Shown: piece by piece, positions 56,114 to 57,614 of the stretch
Layout of the letters: the number at the start of each line of letters is the position of its first letter
How positions within the stretch are numbered: position 1 is the first letter of the stretch
Source of the DNA: Tulasnella sp. 424
Lineage: Eukaryota; Basidiomycota; Agaricomycetes; Cantharellales; Tulasnellaceae
DNA: 57,614 nt
Reading direction: 5' to 3'
NCBI GenBank assembly: GCA_019633425.1
Contig: WSUB01000211.1
Span: 5,153-62,766, forward strand
Made by a program: the position numbers and the translations under genes
The notes under the pieces: generated by a model
The model's database searches: none
What the model was told of the DNA's origin: nothing
The model's input: only the letters and a program-made list of their open reading frames with translations

Positions 56114-57115
56114 ATGGCATCTTCAGCTTCAAGATATGATAATCTCAGAAAACAGTCACATACTCTGGAGTCTCTGGTTCAATCCAAACTTTCTGCATAT
56201 GCTCGTTTGGCGTCCACCGTAACCCGTTCCGCAGACCTGGAAGCTGGAAGCAGCTCTATCGATCGACTTCGGGATGCAGAGAACGAAGTAGAAGGTCTCA
56301 TCGACAAAGTAGGCCCGTCTGAATGTATACTCTTCTCTGACAAGTGCTGATCTTTAGAAAAGTAGCTCCGCGAAACACACGAAGAGATGGCCGCGCAGCT
56401 TAATGACGCCACTTCGCCACCATCTCAAAGCATGCTTCATGCAGTCCAGAGGCATAGAGATGTGCTACAAGATTATACTCGAGACTTTGGACGCACGAAG
56501 GTTTGTGAGAACGCCGACTTTTGGTCGCGCTGCCTCTGCTGACACCGCTCACCATTGCAGACAAACGTGCAAGCAGCTTTGGACAAGGCGAATCTACTAG
56601 GAGACGTAAGAAATGACATCAAGTGAGATAATTTGCTTGTGACTTGCCCGCGAGTGCAACACAGGCTAATTGACTTGCGAAGTTCATACAAGGCAGCCCA
56701 TTCGTCCGTAACCGATGCGCTCCTAGATGAAAGGGGAAGGATTGACAGCTCGCATCGGATGATCGACGAAACTCTGGAGTAGGTGTCATCTTGGTCCTCA
56801 AAATGCGGACAGGGATTCAATATTGTCCTTTTCCAGCCAAGCGTACGAAACGAGAGCTGAGTTTGGGCGCCAGAGGACTTCACTAGCCGGTATAAATGCT
56901 CGCATGCAGGGCGTGATAAGTAAGTTAGCCTATCCGATTGGCGTTTCTGCTTTTCTGGTCCATCTTACTGATATTCACGCCCTCGACAAGGCACCTTACC
57001 AGGGATCAACTCCCTTATTGGCATGATTCAATCTCGGAGACGGCGTGACTCGATTATCATTGGCTGTTTGATCGGCCTTTGCCTGATAGCTCTATTGTCT
57101 TATATGACGAGCTAG
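56114..57115 (+). CDS. GOS1: Golgi SNARE Gos1 (GOSR1/GS28)
   Basis: Exons 56114-56308, 56366-56500, 56561-56622, 56665-56778, 56837-56919 and 57003-57115 encode 233 residues (yeast Gos1: 223). The N-terminal helix (YDNLRKQSHTLESLVQSKLS), the middle QRHRDVLQDYTRDFGRTK and the SNARE helix (LLDERGRIDSSHRMIDETLD-QAYETRAEFGRQRTSL, with the central layer Gln replaced by the usual pattern for this Qb family) lead to a basic RRRR and a single C-terminal membrane anchor (DSIIIGCLIGLCLIALLSYM). Gos1 forms a Qb SNARE with Sed5 and Ykt6 for intra-Golgi traffic. Introns are 41-83 nt; intron 3 (56623-56664) is only 42 nt. Confidence 0.95.
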
Positions 57116-57435
57116 TGGTACCTCCGTCGCTGCGCTCTAGCTTCTTGGTGTATCGTACTCGGTGTTCATATCTTATATAATGTCTCTTCCCGACCTCCAC
57201 ATTATGGAACTTCCGAGCTGAGGCATATTTAGGTATCTCACCTTCTGCCAGGCGCTAAACATGAAAGTTAGTCTGCGCCAGATGTCAAGACTCGAATTCT
57301 CAAGCTCAAGTTCTATTTCAAATCGGGCACGTGAAAGCGTGACGTCAACCTCGTGCAAACCACCACAGCTCAAGTCCAAGCGATTTAGGCTCTAGACGAT
57401 AACCATTACCAGATCCAACACCTGCTTGATTAGCC
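57116..57435. other. Intergenic, GOS1 3' region and next promoter
   Basis: 320 bp between the GOS1 stop codon and the next plus-strand start. It should contain the GOS1 3' end (ATATCTTATATAATGTC around 57167) and a promoter for the following gene. No gene recognised. Confidence 0.45.
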
Positions 57436-57614
57436 ATGGAAGATCCTGCAGCAGAAATCATCGAGGTTGTCAAAAGACTGACGACAACGGAGAGCCCAGA
57501 TATTCAGTTTGAAGCCATCCAGACGTAAGCGCCTTTGGTTGTTGACTGGTTCTCGGCTAACTATCTCCCGAATATCGTGCTTAGCTACTTCGCTCCAAAC
57601 GCGGCTTTCGACCA
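57436..57614 (+). CDS. 5' end of a conserved fungal protein, possibly NTF2/SnoaL-like (partial)
   Basis: Exon 1 is 57436-57524, intron 57525-57584 (GTAAGC..TTAG), and exon 2 begins at 57585 and runs off the window. The visible peptide is EIIEVVKRLTTTESPDIQFE followed by AIQTYFAPNAAFDH. A helix leading to a tyrosine-rich strand ending in FDH is reminiscent of the start of NTF2-like or SnoaL-like domains in uncharacterised fungal proteins. Forty residues are too few to be sure of the family. Confidence 0.6.

Overview
The window is nuclear DNA of a filamentous fungus, most likely a basidiomycete of the Agaricomycotina. Short spliceosomal introns (mostly 49-79 nt, GT..AG) interrupt nearly every gene, housekeeping genes lie on both strands, and the F-box, GNAT and MOSC families are expanded. 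I cannot fix the species from sequence alone; something like Rhizoctonia/Cantharellales is only a guess. Exon structures were built by hand from frame, splice sites and family similarity. In every multi-exon gene listed as complete, the summed exon length is divisible by three, which supports the models.

Layout. 1-3,650: a tandem duplication of an F-box gene and a divergent ESS1/PIN1 prolyl isomerase gene; the left ESS1 copy keeps only its WW domain, the right one is intact. 3,787-9,100: a metal-dependent amidohydrolase and a 14-exon NUP84/NUP107 nucleoporin. 8,990-13,550: a second tandem duplication (about 2.27 kb) carrying the NUP84 5' end, a mARC-like MOSC gene and the 3' end of a Y/G/Q-rich repeat protein. 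It leaves two full MOSC genes and broken relics of both edge genes at the junction. 14,631-18,418: two tandem GNAT-type acetyltransferase paralogues. 19,877-21,973: an amidase-signature hydrolase. 22-27 kb is gene-poor. 27.2-29.4 kb: a single-pass membrane protein and a small Ser-rich protein.

31,267-35,876: a trehalose-6-phosphate synthase complex subunit whose phosphatase domain lacks its catalytic residues, sharing a 343-bp promoter region with a TRP14-like thioredoxin. 36,134-43,123: a beta-hydroxyacid dehydrogenase and a 1,403-residue NAK/Ark-family kinase. 43.1-50.1 kb is a 7-kb gene-poor stretch. 50,124-57,614: a compact housekeeping block with a DUF726 (Mil1/TMCO4) hydrolase, SRP14, a coiled-coil protein, the Golgi SNARE GOS1 and the start of a further gene.

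The genes do not form one pathway. Several serve the secretory system (SRP14, GOS1, the DUF726 protein and the Ark-type kinase), but this is ordinary eukaryotic linkage. I found no mobile-element ORF, rRNA, recognisable tRNA or CRISPR array. The most notable features are the two tandem duplications with half-destroyed edge genes, divergence at the N-termini of the MOSC pair, the pseudo-phosphatase trehalose subunit with an apparent GC-AG intron, and several very small exons.
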